A DNA stretch of 9,384 nucleotides. Origin: JBARCX01 sp049794535 (GTDB taxonomy: Bacteria; Pseudomonadota; Gammaproteobacteria; Xanthomonadales; Rhodanobacteraceae). The notes below the pieces were generated by a model. The model was not told the DNA's origin and made no database searches. It saw nothing but the letters and a program-made list of their open reading frames with translations. Below, one piece after another: positions 6,701 through 9,384 of this stretch. Location: NCBI GenBank assembly GCA_049794535.1, contig JBARCX010000424.1, forward strand, positions 1-9,384, in the 5' to 3' direction. Each line of letters starts with the position of its first letter. Positions within the stretch are counted from its first letter, which is position 1. The translations under genes were made by a program, and so were the position numbers.

Positions 6701-9283
6701 GCGCTGTGGACGGATGACAACGGCTATTTGCGCGAAGGCACGACAAGCGGCAGCAACCAGATACTGAGTACGAGTGCCAAGTATGTGACGAGCGGCCCCG
6801 ATACCACGCCCAATGCCTTGCCGGGCGCCATGGCCACATATCGATGCGATGCAGCACCGACCAGCACGGATATGAAGGGTTGCTCGCAGGTGTCTGCCAC
6901 CAACCCACTACAGCCAGCGTGGGATGCCAGTGCGTTGCTCAACGCCTATTACGACCCCACGCAGACCAACGATAAGGCGGCCATTGGCAACCTCACCGTG
7001 CAACGCGACTATGCCAATGCGGGCAGTACGGGGCAGCGCTACATATTCACCTATCTCACCGAGAAGCCGAACGGTAGCTCCAGCAACGGCACGGTGACAT
7101 CAGGTACACAGACCGATTTCGTTTGGAACGATGCGAGCTGTCCATCCGGTACAACCACCGTACCAACGACAGCGACGTCGGGGTTTTGTGGCAGCTTTGA
7201 CACCAAGACCAGCACGCGACGTGGCAATTACGGCTGGCTCAACGAAAAGGACCCCGGGCTGGCGCAGAAGCTGCTCGGCTGGGTGCGCGGAGTGGAGGAT
7301 CAAACCAACTTCCGTAGCCGCACCAGTAGCAGCACGACGAATCGCGCGACGTATCGGTTGGGCGACATCATCGACTCGTCGCCAGTGGTGGTGGGCACAC
7401 CATCCGAGTCGTACGACTTGCTCTACAACGATTTCAGCTACAGCGCCTTTCGTTCCAATTTCCGTAATCGCCGACAGATGGTTTATACGGGAGCCAACGA
7501 CGGCATGCTGCATGCCTTCAATGGCGGCTTCTACACCACAGGTCAGGCGTCCACTGGCACACCGCCAACGTTACAGCGCACGTTGCCCAGTGGCTTGGCC
7601 TCGGGAGACCCGAAAAACGCCAGTGGCAACAACTGGGCCTTGGGCCAGGAAGTGTGGGCCTTCATTCCGCAAAACCTGTTACCGCATCTGCGTTGGTTGG
7701 CACAAAAGGATTACTCGCACGTGTTTTACGTCGACGGCTCACCTGTCGTCAGCGATGTACGTCTATGGGGCGCTGGTGACAGTGAGGGCTGCAAGAGCGG
7801 CACGCCGGCCACCAGCGATATCGATGCGCATGGCCATGTCTGTGGCTGGGGCACGTTGATGGTGGTGCCGTTCCGTCTGGGTGGTGGTGCCATCAGTGTC
7901 GATACGGTCGGTAGCGGCACGGATACCGACGTACAGACGTCCAATTCGGCCTATGTGATTCTGGACATTACCGACCCCGAGAAGGTGCCCACGGTGTTGG
8001 GTGAGATCACCACTGGAACCTATACGACGTCGGCACCCGCTTTTGCCGTGCACAAGACGGCGAAGGGCGTGCTGCAGTTTCTGCTGACGATTGGTTCTGG
8101 CCCGGCCGATAACGGTGGTGCCAACGGCTTCAAACCGGTGTCGGCTCCGGCAGGCAGCAACCTGGGTGTGTGGGTCTACGACCTGGCTACCGTTCTGACC
8201 GGCTCGAGTGATGCAGTCGCCACATTGACCGGCACAGCCGGTGGTGGTCCCGCGGCGAGTTTTGCAGGCGACATGGTGGCATCGGATTTCGATCTGAATA
8301 ACAGCGCCGAGGCGGTCTATTTCGGCGTAGTCACCAATCCGCCACCCGCCGCCAATCCACCCGATCCGTCGAAGAATGTCTATGGCGGCGGTCTGTGGAA
8401 ACTCGATCTGCGTAGCGATAGCCCGAGTTCGTGGAGCCTGAAACAGATCATTGATGTCGGTGTTCCCGTGTCGATTCGTCCTGTAGTGGGGTTGGACGCT
8501 TCACAACGGCCAATGATCTATTTCGGTAGCGGCCGATCGTTCACCGCAGACGATGACAGCGGCAGCACGTATCAGGGCGTACAGAAGCAATACATCGTGG
8601 GCGTATCGGACAACAGCTTGTTGGCCAATCTTGCTGCCAGCTGCCAGGTGTTGCCCATCACCAAGTCCAACTTGGTGGATGTCACCAATACCGTGGTATC
8701 CGCCGATGGCACCATCACCGCAGCGGGCGTAAAGCAAACAGGCGTTAGTACCTTCGGTCAGTTGCGGACAGCCATGATGGCCAAGGCAACAAACGGCTGC
8801 TATCAGTACTCCGGTTGGATCATGAGTCTTACCGAAGGCAATATGGCTGCGAATGTGCAGCAGCCTTCCGAGCGTGTGGTCAGCAGTCAGATTTTGTTTG
8901 GTGGCCTACTGCTGACGCCGACCTATATTCCGCCCAGCCTGCAGGCCAAGACCGATGCCGGTTCCAGTGACTGCAACCCGATACCGGTATCGGGTATCAG
9001 TTACCTCTACGGCCTCAATTACCTAACCGGTACGGCAGACCCTGGTTTCGCGAATTACTTCGGGACGCACGGCGACAAGCCCGGCATCGTTTCCAAGAGC
9101 ATCACCCTGGGCAGCGGCAAATCTTCCGCACCTTATCTGCATCTCGGGAATGGCATCAATGGCGGCAAAACCGCAAAGGCCTGCATGCAGTTGGGTGGAC
9201 AAGTGATCTGTAAAGACATCCCCGCGCTCGGTGCCGTCACCAGCGGCGAAATTTCATGGCGCGAACCGGTAGATAACCAATGA
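3797..9283 (+). CDS. pilY1: Type IV pilus tip adhesin / assembly factor PilY1
   Basis: 1828 aa, clearly longer than Pseudomonas aeruginosa PilY1 (about 1160 aa). A Sec signal peptide covers residues 1-29 or 1-30 (hydrophobic core about 11-28, cut near VLA|AP). Near the N-terminus is a canonical calcium-type loop, DLDGDGVID (87-95), followed by TTYQNGFAYNGYFDP and GNFLNWVAMSRLD, hallmarks of large PilY1/PilC proteins. The middle holds LISSG (493-497) with a CxxC before it (486-489) and EDSQYGSDHDQD (699-710). The C-terminal PilY1 beta-propeller runs from about 1185 to 1600: RLGDIIDSSP (1187-1196), GANDGMLHAFN (1232-1242), and a loop DFDLNNSAE (1497-1505) at the place of the Ca2+ site that controls retraction in P. 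aeruginosa, ending GGGLWKLDL. About 33 Cys remain after signal removal. I see no RGD and no DxSxS MIDAS motif. GGTAGGGG (3784-3791) gives a good start; the 3' end overlaps the next gene by 4 nt. In known systems the protein sits at the pilus tip and mediates adhesion and surface sensing. Confidence 0.95.
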   Translation: MFNTKRALRCLWIMSSLIVCLAMSMTVLAAPSTDSNPGKISVVDMTDFEAYPSGVKAQTSPLVPPLIMLVMSRDEQLFNKAYPDYTDLDGDGVIDTTYQNGFAYNGYFDPNLCYAYSATSNYYQAAAQASSHQCGTSTAPWSGNFLNWVAMSRLDIVRWVLYGGTRSTDTTTQTILERAEIPDDLHAWAKVYSGTDISKYTPFTAITTFCNVSNGTTGGWGALDTTHSGISSTPQIRAASGSWPDWASTAKLQCQWKGVGDGDSARPSSASTVYTARISVCRGGSLNEAFCVAYGTNFKPEGLLQKYSKNDSNVKRFGLVTGSSSVARLGGQLRRNVGPLAYNVPGTACASGNAGNGDEFNSSDGTFCYKSASSVPTEGIVKTLDRLQVVGWNGTDYGTSKSTDCYNTDTGNAWGARGYMIAGTGTPAARCPDFGNPLASMYAEALRYIQGSSGATYTDTGSILPLPTWADPYGTKSDGKQRNQPCASCSIVLISSGLNTFDAANVPSVTTLDAAGLTNSVKSGEGIAGQYLLSTYYNNSSLSGAPANGTLTAAGTSFSDIAICSPTSIGTLSSLAGVCLGAPGQQGGYLIAGLSYGAWTQSIRTTNVDKGFHVKTYGISLSDNLPSFSIAVGSQTVAISPSCRASPAVSGGKSIFNTCYIGNVRIGAQSAYAGNGYTSYGLTPTTTYPNVGSYYFVWEDSQYGSDHDQDANNVISWCVGSSCNMPSAVNSGGVAICDPVVMNGNVLKVWDSVQKKQVASHAVGGACTSAGKLSFTPGSNDIVVRNQLVAYSSGDMYLGFQVSGTSNDGLTEFFIGNGGTTDGTSASNGANFNCVLLGNSSGNTNSNSSGTGCDSNPQVTSFKLGTTTAVTTLQPPLWYAAKYSGFNGSSPPTLLAGKDPDNYFFARNAGGLKTQLDAVFQSITSEAANNFGNASPAIAGNDIKGNGLAYQVQYFQQRNGVNWVGSLQALWTDDNGYLREGTTSGSNQILSTSAKYVTSGPDTTPNALPGAMATYRCDAAPTSTDMKGCSQVSATNPLQPAWDASALLNAYYDPTQTNDKAAIGNLTVQRDYANAGSTGQRYIFTYLTEKPNGSSSNGTVTSGTQTDFVWNDASCPSGTTTVPTTATSGFCGSFDTKTSTRRGNYGWLNEKDPGLAQKLLGWVRGVEDQTNFRSRTSSSTTNRATYRLGDIIDSSPVVVGTPSESYDLLYNDFSYSAFRSNFRNRRQMVYTGANDGMLHAFNGGFYTTGQASTGTPPTLQRTLPSGLASGDPKNASGNNWALGQEVWAFIPQNLLPHLRWLAQKDYSHVFYVDGSPVVSDVRLWGAGDSEGCKSGTPATSDIDAHGHVCGWGTLMVVPFRLGGGAISVDTVGSGTDTDVQTSNSAYVILDITDPEKVPTVLGEITTGTYTTSAPAFAVHKTAKGVLQFLLTIGSGPADNGGANGFKPVSAPAGSNLGVWVYDLATVLTGSSDAVATLTGTAGGGPAASFAGDMVASDFDLNNSAEAVYFGVVTNPPPAANPPDPSKNVYGGGLWKLDLRSDSPSSWSLKQIIDVGVPVSIRPVVGLDASQRPMIYFGSGRSFTADDDSGSTYQGVQKQYIVGVSDNSLLANLAASCQVLPITKSNLVDVTNTVVSADGTITAAGVKQTGVSTFGQLRTAMMAKATNGCYQYSGWIMSLTEGNMAANVQQPSERVVSSQILFGGLLLTPTYIPPSLQAKTDAGSSDCNPIPVSGISYLYGLNYLTGTADPGFANYFGTHGDKPGIVSKSITLGSGKSSAPYLHLGNGINGGKTAKACMQLGGQVICKDIPALGAVTSGEISWREPVDNQ

Positions 9284-9384
9284 GCATGACCATGCGTAAG
9301 CAGAAACGTAGGGCAGGGCATAACGTGTTCCCGCAGAGGGGTTTCAGCCTGATCGAACTACTCACGGTCATCGCTATTATCGGC
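9280..9384 (+). CDS. pilE: Type IV prepilin, probably PilE (5' part only)
   Basis: The first 35 codons are present before the window ends. The ATG at 9280 overlaps the pilY1 stop (ATGA), suggesting translational coupling; in-frame ATGs at 9286 and 9292 are alternatives, and no strong ribosome-binding site stands out. After a basic leader (MRKQKRRAGH) comes QRG|FSLIELLTVIAIIG, a textbook class III signal with cleavage after Gly21 and Glu5 at residue 26, leading into the hydrophobic helix. The name pilE rests on position: in related bacteria the gene after pilY1 is usually pilE, a minor pilin. So little is visible that a fimT/fimU-type pilin cannot be excluded, and that alternative is of interest because no such gene precedes pilV here. 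Confidence 0.75.
   Translation, partial: MSMTMRKQKRRAGHNVFPQRGFSLIELLTVIAIIG

Noticed and set aside
7131..7859. 242-aa plus-strand frame inside pilY1
   Set aside because: It is an Arg- and Ala-rich translation in an alternative frame of the conserved PilY1 propeller, as expected from GC-rich codon use.

Overview
The window looks like a chromosomal segment of a moderately GC-rich gammaproteobacterium. The gene order pilV-pilW-pilX-pilY1-prepilin and the PilY1 type suggest the Xanthomonadales, perhaps the Rhodanobacteraceae (Dyella, Luteibacter, Rhodanobacter and relatives). That placement is inferred from protein style and synteny, not from a database search.

Layout. Positions 1-204 (minus strand) hold the first 68 codons of a small secreted protein of unknown function, cut by the window edge. 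Positions 205-695 have no visible gene. A strong hairpin terminator with T-tracts on both sides (696-732) lies just 3' of a tRNA-Thr(CGU) gene (743-818, minus strand), which has its own promoter (831-859). A second non-coding stretch (860-1335) leads into a plus-strand operon. It contains an isolated AT-rich block (1141-1187) with good -10-like hexamers and a perfect 16-bp palindrome (1249-1264), and is the likely control region.

From 1336 to the window end lies one tightly packed type IV pilus operon: pilV (1336-1881), pilW (1850-3019), pilX (3025-3771), pilY1 (3797-9283) and the beginning of a further type IV prepilin gene (from 9280, probably pilE). Neighbouring genes overlap or are separated by at most 25 nt. 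All products are exported. In characterised type IV pilus systems the minor pilins form a small inner-membrane complex that starts pilus assembly and carries PilY1 to the pilus tip, where it acts in adhesion, calcium-dependent control of retraction and surface sensing.

I see no mobile element, CRISPR array or clearly new system. The points worth a second look are: the operon starts at pilV with no fimT/fimU-type gene before it; the upstream region has a perfect palindrome; PilY1 is very large, Cys-rich and lacks a recognisable MIDAS motif, though it has one canonical and one variant calcium-type loop; PilW has an unusually long leader; PilX lacks the pilin Glu5.
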